This document shows positions 1 through 11,760 of a DNA stretch of 64,000 nucleotides, one piece after another. Position 1 is the first letter of the stretch. Each line of letters starts with the position of its first letter. Both the position numbers and the translations under genes were made by a program. Source of the stretch: Cylicocyclus nassatus (Eukaryota; Nematoda; Chromadorea; Rhabditida; Strongylidae); the NCBI GenBank assembly GCA_958299035.1, contig CATQJL010000113.1:134501-198500 (forward strand). Reading direction: 5' to 3'. A model generated the notes under the pieces. That model made no database searches. It saw only the letters and a list, made by a program, of their open reading frames with translations, and was not told the DNA's origin.

Positions 1-540
1 GACACGCCTTCGTAGGCCTTGACACTCCTTCGTGAGCCTTGACACTCCTTCGTAGGCCTTGGCACTCCTTCGTGAGCCTTGACACTCCTTCGTAGGCCTT
101 GACACTCCTTCGTGAGCCTTGACACTCCTTCGTAGGCCTTGGCACTCCTTCGTGAGCCTTGACACTCCTTCGTGAGCCTTGACACTCCTTCGTGAGCCTT
201 GACACTCCTTCGTAGGCCTTGACACTCCTTCGTAGGCCTTGACACTCCTTCGTGAGCCTTGACACTCCTTCGTAGGCCTTGACACTCCTTCGTAGGCCTT
301 GACACTCCTTCGTGAGCCTTGACACTCCTTCGTAGGCCTTGACACTCCTTCGTGAGCCTTGACACTCCTTCGTGAGCCTTGACACTCCTTCGTAGGCCTT
401 GACACTCTTTCGTGAGCATTGACGCTCCTTCGTGAGCCTTGACACTCCTTCGTGAGCCTTGACATTCCTTCGTAGGCCTTGACACTCCTTCGTGAGCCTT
501 GACACTCCTTCGTAGGCCTTGACACTCCTTCGTGAGCCTT

Positions 541-1012
541 GACACTCCTTCGCAGGCCTTGACTCTCCTTCGCAGGCCTTGACACTCCTTCGTGAGCCTT
601 GACACTCCTTCGTGAGCCTTGACACTCCTTCGTAGGCCTTGACACTCCTTCGTAGGCCTTGACACTCCTTCGTAGGCCTTGACACTCCTTCGTGAGCCTT
701 GACACTCCTTCGTAGGCCTTGACACTCCTTCGTGAGCCTTGACACTCCTTCGTAGGCCTTGACACTCCTTTGTGAGCCTTGACACTCCTTCGTGAGCCTT
801 GACACTCCTTCGTAGGCCTTGACACTCCTTCGTAGGCCTTGACACTCCTTCGTGAGCCTTGACACTCCTTCGTAGGCCTTGACTCTCCTTCGTAGGCCTT
901 GACACTCTTTCGTGAGCCTTAACACTCCTTCGTGAGCCTTGACACTCCTTCGTAGGCCTTGACACTCCTTCGTAGGCCTTGACACTCCTTCGTGAGCCTT
1001 GACACTCCTTCG
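541..1012. repeat. Dispersed higher-order block, copy 1
   Basis: This string of about 24 units begins with two CGCAGGCC units flanking GACTCTCC. It then runs through a TGTGAGCC unit, a GACTCTCC unit and a CTCTTTCG/TTAACACT pair. The same order of variants occurs at 5,833-6,304 (offset 5,292). A shorter version starts at 7,813 and follows the same order for about 300 bp. Shared variant order over this length indicates segmental copying, not independent mutation. Confidence 0.8.
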
Positions 1013-1280
1013 TAGGCCTTGACACTCCTTCGTGAGCCTTGACACTCCTTCGTAGGCCTTGACTATCCTTCGTAGGCCTTGACACTCTTTCGTGAGCCTT
1101 GACACTCCTTCGTGAGCCTTGACACTCCTTCGTGAGCCTTGACACTCCTTCGTAGGCCTTGACACTCCTTCGTGAGCCTTGACACTCCTTCGTAGGCCTT
1201 GACACGCCTTCGTAGGCCTTGACACTCCTTCGTGAGCCTTGACACTCCTTCGTAGGCCTTGGCACTCCTTCGTGAGCCTT
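781..1280. repeat. Dispersed 500-bp block, copy 1
   Basis: The variant order matches 4,801-5,300 (offset 4,020), including GACTCTCC, TTAACACT, GACTATCC at 1,061, GACACGCC at 1,201 and GGCACTCC at 1,261. The part from 781 to about 1,080 also matches 2,041-2,340 (offset 1,260). The block overlaps the 541-1,012 block, which shows that several copying events are nested here. Confidence 0.78.
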
Positions 1281-4200
1281 GACACTCCTTCGTGAGCCTT
1301 GACACTCCTTCGTGAGCCTTGACACTCCTTCGTAGGCCTTGACACTCCTTCGTAGGCCTTGACACTCCTTCGTGAGCCTTGACACTCCTTCGTAGGCCTT
1401 GACACTCCTTCGTAGGCCTTGACACTCCTTCGTGAGCCTTGACACTCCTTCGTAGGCCTTGACACTCCTTCGTGAGCCTTGACACTCCTTCGTGAGCCTT
1501 GACACTCCTTCGTAGGCCTTGACACTCTTTCGTGAGCATTGACACTCCTTCGTGAGCCTTGACACTCCTTCGTGAGCCTTGACACTCCTTCGTGAGCCTT
1601 GACATTCCTTCGTAGGCCTTGACACTCCTTCGTGAGCCTTGACACTCCTTCGTAGGCCTTGACACTCCTTCGTGAGCCTTGACACTCCTTCATAGGCCTT
1701 GACTCTCCTTCGTAGGCCTTGACACTCCTTCGTGAGCCTTGACACTCCTTCGTGAGCCTTGACACTCCTTCGTGAGCCTTGACACTCCTTCGTAGGCCTT
1801 GACACTCCTTCGTGAGCCTTGACACTCCTTCGTAGGCCTTGACACTCCTTCGTAGGCCTTGACACTCCTTCGTGAGCCTTGACACTCCTTCGTAGGCCTT
1901 GACACTCCTTCGTAGGCCTTGACTCTCCTTCGTAGGCCTTGACACTCCTTCGTGAGCCTTGACACTCCTTCGTAGGCCTTGACACTCCTTCGTAGGCCTT
2001 GACACTCCTTCGTGAGCCTTGACACTCCTTCGTGAGCCTTGACACTCCTTCGTGAGCCTTGACACTCCTTCGTAGGCCTTGACACTCCTTCGTAGGCCTT
2101 GACACTCCTTCGTGAGCCTTGACACTCCTTCGTAGGCCTTGACTCTCCTTCGTAGGCCTTGACACTCTTTCGTGAGCCTTAACACTCCTTCGTGAGCCTT
2201 GACACTCCTTCGTAGGCCTTGACACTCCTTCGTAGGCCTTGACACTCCTTCGTGAGCCTTGACACTCCTTCGTAGGCCTTGACACTCCTTCGTGAGCCTT
2301 GACACTCCTTCGTAGGCCTTGACTATCCTTCGTAGGCCTTGACACTCCTTCGTGAGCCTTGACACTCCTTCGTGAGCCTTGACACTCCTTCGTGAGCCTT
2401 GACACTCCTTCGTAGGCCTTGACACTCCTTCGTGAGCCTTGACACTCCTTCGTGAGCCTTGACACTCCTTCGTAGGCCTTGACACTCCTTCGTGAGCCTT
2501 GACACTCCTTCGTAGGCCTTGACACGCCTTCGTAGGCCTTGACACTCCTTCGTGAGCCTTGACACTCCTTCGTAGGCCTTGGCACTCCTTCGTGAGCCTT
2601 GACACTCCTTCGTAGGCCTTGGCACTCCTTCGTGAGCCTTGACACTCCTTCGTGAGCCTTGACACTCCTTCGTGAGCCTTGACACTCCTTCGTAGGCCTT
2701 GACACTCCTTCGTAGGCCTTGACACTCCTTCGTGAGCCTTGACACTCCTTCGTAGGCCTTGACACTCCTTCGTAGGCCTTGACACTCCTTCGTGAGCCTT
2801 GACACTCCTTCGTAGGCCTTGACACTCCTTCGTGAGCCTTGACACTCCTTCATAGGCCTTGACTCTCCTTCGCAGGCCTTGACACTCTTTCGTGAGCATT
2901 GACGCTCCTTCGTGAGCCTTGACACTCCTTCGTGAGCCTTGACATTCCTTCGTAGGCCTTGACACTCCTTCGTGAGCCTTGACACTCCTTCGTGAGCCTT
3001 GACACTCCTTCGTGAGCCTTGACATTCCTTCGTAGGCCTTGACACTCCTTCGTGAGCCTTGACACTCCTTCGTAGGCCTTGACACTCCTTCGTGAGCCTT
3101 GACACTCCTTCGTAGGCCTTGACACTCCTTCGTAGGCCTTGACACTCCTTCGTGAGCCTTGACACTCCTTCGTAGGCCTTGACACTCCTTCGTGAGCCTT
3201 GACACTCCTTCGTAGGCCTTGACACTCCTTCGTGAGCCTTGACACTCCTTCGTAGGCCTTGGCACTCCTTCGTGAGCCTTGACACTCCTTCGTGAGCCTT
3301 GACACTCCTTCGTGAGCCTTGACACTCCTTCGTAGGCCTTGACACTCCTTCGTAGGCCTTGACACTCCTTCGTGAGCCTTGACACTCCTTCGTAGGCCTT
3401 GACACTCCTTCGTAGGCCTTGACACTCCTTCGTGAGCCTTGACACTCCTTCGTAGGCCTTGACACTCCTTCGTGAGCCTTGACACTCCTTCGTGAGCCTT
3501 GACACTCCTTCGTAGGCCTTGACACTCTTTCGTGAGCATTGACACTCCTTCGTGAGCCTTGACACTCCTTCGTGAGCCTTGACACTCCTTCGTGAGCCTT
3601 GACATTCCTTCGTAGGCCTTGACACTCCTTCGTGAGCCTTGACACTCCTTCGTAGGCCTTGACACTCCTTCGTGAGCCTTGACACTCCTTCATAGGCCTT
3701 GACTCTCCTTCGTAGGCCTTGACACTCCTTCGTGAGCCTTGACACTCCTTCGTGAGCCTTGACACTCCTTCGTGAGCCTTGACACTCCTTCGTAGGCCTT
3801 GACACTCCTTCGTGAGCCTTGACACTCCTTCGTAGGCCTTGACACTCCTTCGTAGGCCTTGACACTCCTTCGTGAGCCTTGACACTCCTTCGTAGGCCTT
3901 GACACTCCTTCGTAGGCCTTGACTCTCCTTCGTAGGCCTTGACACTCCTTCGTGAGCCTTGACACTCCTTCGTAGGCCTTGACACTCCTTCGTAGGCCTT
4001 GACACTCCTTCGTGAGCCTTGACACTCCTTCGTGAGCCTTGACACTCCTTCGTGAGCCTTGACACTCCTTCGTAGGCCTTGACACTCCTTCGTAGGCCTT
4101 GACACTCCTTCGTGAGCCTTGACACTCCTTCGTAGGCCTTGACACTCCTTCGTGAGCCTTGACACTCCTTCGTGAGCCTTGACACTCCTTCGTAGGCCTT

Positions 4201-4800
4201 GACACTCTTTCGTGAGCATTGACACTCCTTCGTGAGCCTTGACACTCCTTCGTGAGCCTTGACACTCCTTCGTGAGCCTTGACATTCCTTCGTGAGCCTT
4301 GACACTCCTTCGTAGGCCTTGACACTCCTTCGTAGGCCTTGACACTCCTTCGTGAGCCTTGACACTCCTTCATAGGCCTTGACTCTCCTTCGTAGGCCTT
4401 GACACTCCTTCGTGAGCCTTGACACTCCTTCGTGAGCCTTGACACTCCTTCGTGAGCCTTGACACTCCTTCGTAGGCCTTGACACTCCTTCGTGAGCCTT
4501 GACACTCCTTCGTAGGCCTTGACACTCCTTCGTAGGCCTTGACACTCCTTCGTGAGCCTTGACACTCCTTCGTAGGCCTTGACACTCCTTCGTAGGCCTT
4601 GACTCTCCTTCGTAGGCCTTGACACTCCTTCGTGAGCCTTGACACTCCTTCGTAGGCCTTGACTCTCCTTCGTAGGCCTTGACTCTCCTTCGTAGGCCTT
4701 GACACTCCTTCGTGAGCCTTGACACTCCTTCGTGAGCCTTGACACTCCTTCGTGAGCCTTGACACTCCTTCGTAGGCCTTGACACTCCTTCGTGAGCCTT

Positions 4801-5300
4801 GACACTCCTTCGTGAGCCTTGACACTCCTTCGTAGGCCTTGACACTCCTTCGTAGGCCTTGACACTCCTTCGTGAGCCTTGACACTCCTTCGTAGGCCTT
4901 GACTCTCCTTCGTAGGCCTTGACACTCTTTCGTGAGCCTTAACACTCCTTCGTGAGCCTTGACACTCCTTCGTAGGCCTTGACACTCCTTCGTAGGCCTT
5001 GACACTCCTTCGTGAGCCTTGACACTCCTTCGTAGGCCTTGACACTCCTTCGTGAGCCTTGACACTCCTTCGTAGGCCTTGACTATCCTTCGTAGGCCTT
5101 GACACTCTTTCGTGAGCCTTGACACTCCTTCGTGAGCCTTGACACTCCTTCGTGAGCCTTGACACTCCTTCGTAGGCCTTGACACTCCTTCGTGAGCCTT
5201 GACACTCCTTCGTAGGCCTTGACACGCCTTCGTAGGCCTTGACACTCCTTCGTGAGCCTTGACACTCCTTCGTAGGCCTTGGCACTCCTTCGTGAGCCTT
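4801..5300. repeat. Dispersed 500-bp block, copy 2
   Basis: This is the counterpart of 781-1,280, with GACTATCC at 5,081, GACACGCC at 5,221 and GGCACTCC at 5,281. The two copies diverge after about 5,300, where this copy has a Y unit in place of H. Confidence 0.78.
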
Positions 5301-5700
5301 GACACTCCTTCGTAGGCCTTGACACTCCTTCGTGAGCCTTGACACTCCTTCGTAGGCCTTGGCACTCCTTCGTGAGCCTTGACACTCCTTCGTGAGCCTT
5401 GACACTCCTTCGTGAGCCTTGACACTCCTTCGTAGGCCTTGACACTCCTTCGTAGGCCTTGACACTCCTTCGTGAGCCTTGACACTCCTTCGTAGGCCTT
5501 GACACTCCTTCGTAGGCCTTGACACTCCTTCGTGAGCCTTGACACTCCTTCGTAGGCCTTGACACTCCTTCGTGAGCCTTGACACTCCTTCGTGAGCCTT
5601 GACACTCCTTCGTAGGCCTTGACACTCTTTCGTGAGCATTGACGCTCCTTCGTGAGCCTTGACACTCCTTCGTGAGCCTTGACATTCCTTCGTAGGCCTT

Positions 5701-5712
5701 GACACGAGCCTT
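5701..5712. repeat. Truncated 12-bp unit (8-bp deletion)
   Basis: The unit reads GACACGAGCCTT. Eight bases (TCCTTCGT) are missing from the middle of an H unit, and the array register shifts by 8 for the rest of domain A. It is the only large unit-length change I found outside the adapter sites. Because all minus frames are open, the frameshift does not close any reading frame. Confidence 0.9.
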
Positions 5713-5832
5713 GACACTCCTTCGTAGGCCTTGACACTCCTTCGTGAGCCTTGACACTCCTTCGCAGGCCTTGACTCTCCTTCGCAGGCCTTGACACTCC
5801 TTCGTGAGCCTTGACACTCCTTCGTGAGCCTT

Positions 5833-6304
5833 GACACTCCTTCGCAGGCCTTGACTCTCCTTCGCAGGCCTTGACACTCCTTCGTGAGCCTTGACACTCC
5901 TTCGTGAGCCTTGACACTCCTTCGTAGGCCTTGACACTCCTTCGTAGGCCTTGACACTCCTTCGTAGGCCTTGACACTCCTTCGTGAGCCTTGACACTCC
6001 TTCGTAGGCCTTGACACTCCTTCGTGAGCCTTGACACTCCTTCGTAGGCCTTGACACTCCTTTGTGAGCCTTGACACTCCTTCGTGAGCCTTGACACTCC
6101 TTCGTAGGCCTTGACACTCCTTCGTAGGCCTTGACACTCCTTCGTGAGCCTTGACACTCCTTCGTAGGCCTTGACTCTCCTTCGTAGGCCTTGACACTCT
6201 TTCGTGAGCCTTAACACTCCTTCGTGAGCCTTGACACTCCTTCGTAGGCCTTGACACTCCTTCGTAGGCCTTGACACTCCTTCGTGAGCCTTGACACTCT
6301 TTCG
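5833..6304. repeat. Dispersed higher-order block, copy 2
   Basis: This copy matches 541-1,012 unit by unit, including the paired CGCAGGCC units, the TTTGTGAGCC unit at 6,061 and the CTCTTTCGTGAGCC/TTAACACT pair near 6,191-6,220. The match ends where this copy has CACTCT and copy 1 has a normal Y unit. Confidence 0.8.
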
Positions 6305-9300
6305 TGAGCCTTGACACTCCTTCGTGAGCCTTGACACTCCTTCGTGAGCCTTGACACTCCTTCGTAGGCCTTGACACTCCTTCGTGAGCCTTGACACTCC
6401 TTCGTAGGCCTTGACACGCCTTCGTGAGCCTTGACACTCCTTCGTAGGCCTTGACACTCCTTCGTGAGCCTTGACACTCCTTCGTAGGCCTTGACACGCC
6501 TTCGTAGGCCTTGACACTCCTTCGTGAGCCTTGACACTCCTTCGTAGGCCTTGGCACTCCTTCGTGAGCCTTGACACTCCTTCGTGAGCCTTGACACTCC
6601 TTCGTGAGCCTTGACACTCCTTCGTAGGCCTTGACACTCCTTCGTAGGCCTTGACACTCCTTCGTGAGCCTTGACACTCCTTCGTAGGCCTTGACACTCC
6701 TTCGTAGGCCTTGACACTCCTTCGTGAGCCTTGACACTCCTTCGTAGGCCTTGACACTCCTTCGTGAGCCTTGACACTCCTTCGTGAGCCTTGACACTCC
6801 TTCGTAGGCCTTGACACTCTTTCGTGAGCATTGACACTCCTTCGTGAGCCTTGACACTCCTTCGTGAGCCTTGACACTCCTTCGTGAGCCTTGACATTCC
6901 TTCGTAGGCCTTGACACTCCTTCGTGAGCCTTGACACTCCTTCGTAGGCCTTGACACTCCTTCGTGAGCCTTGACACTCCTTCATAGGCCTTGACTCTCC
7001 TTCGTAGGCCTTGACACTCCTTCGTGAGCCTTGACACTCCTTCGTGAGCCTTGACACTCCTTCGTGAGCCTTGACACTCCTTCGTAGGCCTTGACACTCC
7101 TTCGTGAGCCTTGACACTCCTTCGTAGGCCTTGACACTCCTTCGTAGGCCTTGACACTCCTTCGTGAGCCTTGACACTCCTTCGTAGGCCTTGACACTCC
7201 TTCGTAGGCCTTGACTCTCCTTCGTAGGCCTTGACACTCCTTCGTGAGCCTTGACACTCCTTCGTAGGCCTTGACACTCCTTCGTAGGCCTTGACACTCC
7301 TTCGTAGGCCTTGACACTCCTTCGTAGGCCTTGACACTCCTTCGTGAGCCTTGACACTCCTTCGTAGGCCTTGACACTCCTTCGTAGGCCTTGACACTCC
7401 TTCGTGAGCCTTGACACTCCTTCGTAGGCCTTGACACTCCTTCGTGAGCCTTGACACTCCTTCGTGAGCCTTGACACTCCTTCGTAGGCCTTGACACTCT
7501 TTCGTGAGCATTGACACTCCTTCGTGAGCCTTGACACTCCTTCGTAGGCCTTGACACTCCTTCGTAGGCCTTGACACTCCTTCGTGAGCCTTGACACTCC
7601 TTCGTAGGCCTTGACACTCCTTCGTGAGCCTTGACACTCCTTCGTGAGCCTTGACACTCCTTCGTAGGCCTTGACACTCTTTCGTGAGCATTGACGCTCC
7701 TTCGTGAGCCTTGACACTCCTTCGTGAGCCTTGACATTCCTTCGTAGGCCTTGACACTCCTTCGTGAGCCTTGACACTCCTTCGTAGGCCTTGACACTCC
7801 TTCGTGAGCCTTGACACTCCTTCGCAGGCCTTGACTCTCCTTCGCAGGCCTTGACACTCCTTCGTGAGCCTTGACACTCCTTCGTGAGCCTTGACACTCC
7901 TTCGTAGGCCTTGACACTCCTTCGTAGGCCTTGACACTCCTTCGTAGGCCTTGACACTCCTTCGTGAGCCTTGACACTCCTTCGTAGGCCTTGACACTCC
8001 TTCGTGAGCCTTGACACTCCTTCGTAGGCCTTGACACTCCTTTGTGAGCCTTGACACTCCTTCGTGAGCCTTGACACTCCTTCGTAGGCCTTGACACTCC
8101 TTCGTAGGCCTTGACACTCCTTCGTGAGCCTTGACACTCCTTCGTAGGCCTTGACACGCCTTCGTAGGCCTTGACACTCCTTCGTGAGCCTTGACACTCC
8201 TTCGTAGGCCTTGGCACTCCTTCGTGAGCCTTGACACTCCTTCGTAGGCCTTGACACTCCTTCGTGAGCCTTGACACTCCTTCGTAGGCCTTGGCACTCC
8301 TTCGTGAGCCTTGACACTCCTTCGTGAGCCTTGACACTCCTTCGTGAGCCTTGACACTCCTTCGTAGGCCTTGACACTCCTTCGTAGGCCTTGACACTCC
8401 TTCGTGAGCCTTGACACTCCTTCGTAGGCCTTGACACTCCTTCGTAGGCCTTGACACTCCTTCGTGAGCCTTGACACTCCTTCGTAGGCCTTGACACTCC
8501 TTCGTGAGCCTTGACACTCCTTCGTGAGCCTTGACACTCCTTCGTAGGCCTTGACACTCTTTCGTGAGCATTGACGCTCCTTCGTGAGCCTTGACACTCC
8601 TTCGTGAGCCTTGACATTCCTTCGTAGGCCTTGACACTCCTTCGTGAGCCTTGACACTCCTTCGTGAGCCTTGACACTCCTTCGTGAGCCTTGACATTCC
8701 TTCGTAGGCCTTGACACTCCTTCGTGAGCCTTGACACTCCTTCGTAGGCCTTGACACTCCTTCGTGAGCCTTGACACTCCTTCATAGGCCTTGACTCTCC
8801 TTCGTAGGCCTTGACACTCCTTCGTGAGCCTTGACACTCCTTCGTGAGCCTTGACACTCCTTCGTGAGCCTTGACACTCCTTCGTAGGCCTTGACACTCC
8901 TTCGTGAGCCTTGACACTCCTTCGTAGGCCTTGGCACTCCTTCGTGAGCCTTGACACTCCTTCGTGAGCCTTGACACTCCTTCGTGAGCCTTGACACTCC
9001 TTCGTAGGCCTTGACACTCCTTCGTAGGCCTTGACACTCCTTCGTGAGCCTTGACACTCCTTCGTAGGCCTTGACACTCCTTCGTAGGCCTTGACACTCC
9101 TTCGTGAGCCTTGACACTCCTTCGTAGGCCTTGACACTCCTTCGTGAGCCTTGACACTCCTTCGTGAGCCTTGACACTCCTTCGTAGGCCTTGACACTCT
9201 TTCGTGAGCATTGACACTCCTTCGTGAGCCTTGACACTCCTTCGTGAGCCTTGACACTCCTTCGTGAGCCTTGACATTCCTTCGTAGGCCTTGACACTCC

Positions 9301-11760
9301 TTCGTGAGCCTTGACACTCCTTCGTAGGCCTTGACACTCCTTCGTGAGCCTTGACACTCCTTCATAGGCCTTGACTCTCCTTCGTAGGCCTTGACACTCC
9401 TTCGTGAGCCTTGACACTCCTTCGTGAGCCTTGACACTCCTTCGTGAGCCTTGACACTCCTTCGTAGGCCTTGACACTCTTTCGTGAGCATTGACACTCC
9501 TTCGTGAGCCTTGACACTCCTTCGTGAGCCTTGACACTCCTTCGTGAGCCTTGACATTCCTTCGTAGGCCTTGACACTCCTTCGTGAGCCTTGACACTCC
9601 TTCGTAGGCCTTGACACTCCTTCGTGAGCCTTGACACTCCTTCATAGGCCTTGACTCTCCTTCGTAGGCCTTGACACTCCTTCGTGAGCCTTGACACTCC
9701 TTCGTGAGCCTTGACACTCCTTCGTGAGCCTTGACACTCCTTCGTAGGCCTTGACACTCCTTTGTGAGCCTTGACACTCCTTCGTGAGCCTTGACACTCC
9801 TTCATAGGCCTTGACACTCCTTCGTGAGCCTTGACACTCCTTCGTAGGCCTTGACACTCCTTCGTGAGCCTTGACACTCCTTCATAGGCCTTGACTCTCC
9901 TTCGTAGGCCTTGACACTCCTTCGTGAGCCTTGACACTCCTTCGTGAGCCTTGACACTCCTTCGTGAGCCTTGACACTCCTTCGTAGGCCTTGACACTCC
10001 TTCGTGAGCCTTGACACTCCTTCGTAGGCCTTGACACTCCTTCGTAGGCCTTGACACTCCTTCGTGAGCCTTGACACTCCTTCGTAGGCCTTGACACTCC
10101 TTCGTGAGCCTTGACACTCCTTCGTAGGCCTTGACACTCCTTTGTGAGCCTTGACACTCCTTCGTGAGCCTTGACACTCCTTCGTAGGCCTTGACACTCC
10201 TTCGTAGGCCTTGACACTCCTTCGTGAGCCTTGACACTCCTTCGTAGGCCTTGACTCTCCTTCGTAGGCCTTGACACTCTTTCGTGAGCCTTAACACTCC
10301 TTCGTGAGCCTTGACACTCCTTCGTAGGCCTTGACACTCCTTCGTAGGACTTGACACTCCTTCGTGAGCCTTGACACTCCTTCGTAGGCCTTGACACTCC
10401 TTCGTGAGCCTTGACCCTCCTTCGTAGGCCTTGACTATCCTTCGTAGGCCTTGACACTCCTTCGTGAGCCTTGACACTCCTTCGTGAGCCTTGACACTCC
10501 TTCGTGAGCCTTGACACTCCTTCGTAGGCCTTGACACTCCTTCGTGAGCCTTGACACTCCTTCGTAGGCCTTGACACGCCTTCGTAGGCCTTGACACTCC
10601 TTCGTGAGCCTTGACACTCCTTCGTAGGCCTTGGCACTCCTTCGTGAGCCTTGACACTCCTTCGTGAGCCTTGACACTCCTTCGTGAGCCTTGACACTCC
10701 TTCGTAGGCCTTGACACTCCTTCGTAGGCCTTGACACTCCTTCGTGAGCCTTGACACTCCTTCGTAGGCCTTGACACTCCTTCGTGAGCCTTGACACTCC
10801 TTCGTAGGCCTTGACACTCCTTCGTGAGCCTTGACACTCCTTCGTGAGCCTTGACACTCCTTCGTAGGCCTTGACACTCTTTCGTGAGCATTGACACTCC
10901 TTCGTGAGCCTTGACACTCCTTCGTGAGCCTTGACATTCCTTCGTAGGCCTTGACACTCCTTCGTGAGCCTTGACACTCCTTCGTAGGCCTTGACACTCC
11001 TTCGTGAGCCTTGACACTCCTTCATAGGCCTTGACTCTCCTTCGTAGGCCTTGACACTCCTTCGTGAGCCTTGACACTCCTTCGTGAGCCTTGACACTCC
11101 TTCGTAGGCCTTGACACTCCTTCGTGAGCCTTGACACTCCTTCGTAGGCCTTGACACTCCTTCGTAGGCCTTGACACTCCTTTGTGAGCCTTGACACTCT
11201 TTCGTGAGCCTTGACACTCCTTCGTAGGCCTTGACACTCTTTCGTGAGCATTGACACTCCTTCGTGAGCATTGACACTCCTTCGTGAGCCTTGACACTCC
11301 TTCGTAGGCCTTGACACTCCTTCGTGAGCCTTGACACTCCTTCGTAGGCCTTGACACTCCTTCGTGAGCCTTGACACTCCTTCGTAGGCCTTGACTCTCT
11401 TTCGTAGGCCTTGACACTCCTTCGTGAGCCTTGACACTCCTTCGTGAGCCTTGACACTCCTTCGTAGGCCTTGGCACTCCTTCGTAGGCCTTGACACTCC
11501 TTCGTGAGCCTTGACACTCCTTCGTAGGCCTTGGCACTCCTTCGTGAGCCTTGACACTCCTTCGTAGGCCTTGACACTCCTTCGTGAGCCTTGACACTCC
11601 TTCGTAGGCCTTGACTATCCTTCGTAGGCCTTGACACTCTTTCGTGAGCCTTGACACTCCTTCGTGAGCCTTGACACTCCTTCGTGAGCCTTGACACTCC
11701 TTCGTAGGCCTTGACACTCCTTCGTGAGCCTTGACACTCCTTCGTAGGCCTTGACACTCC

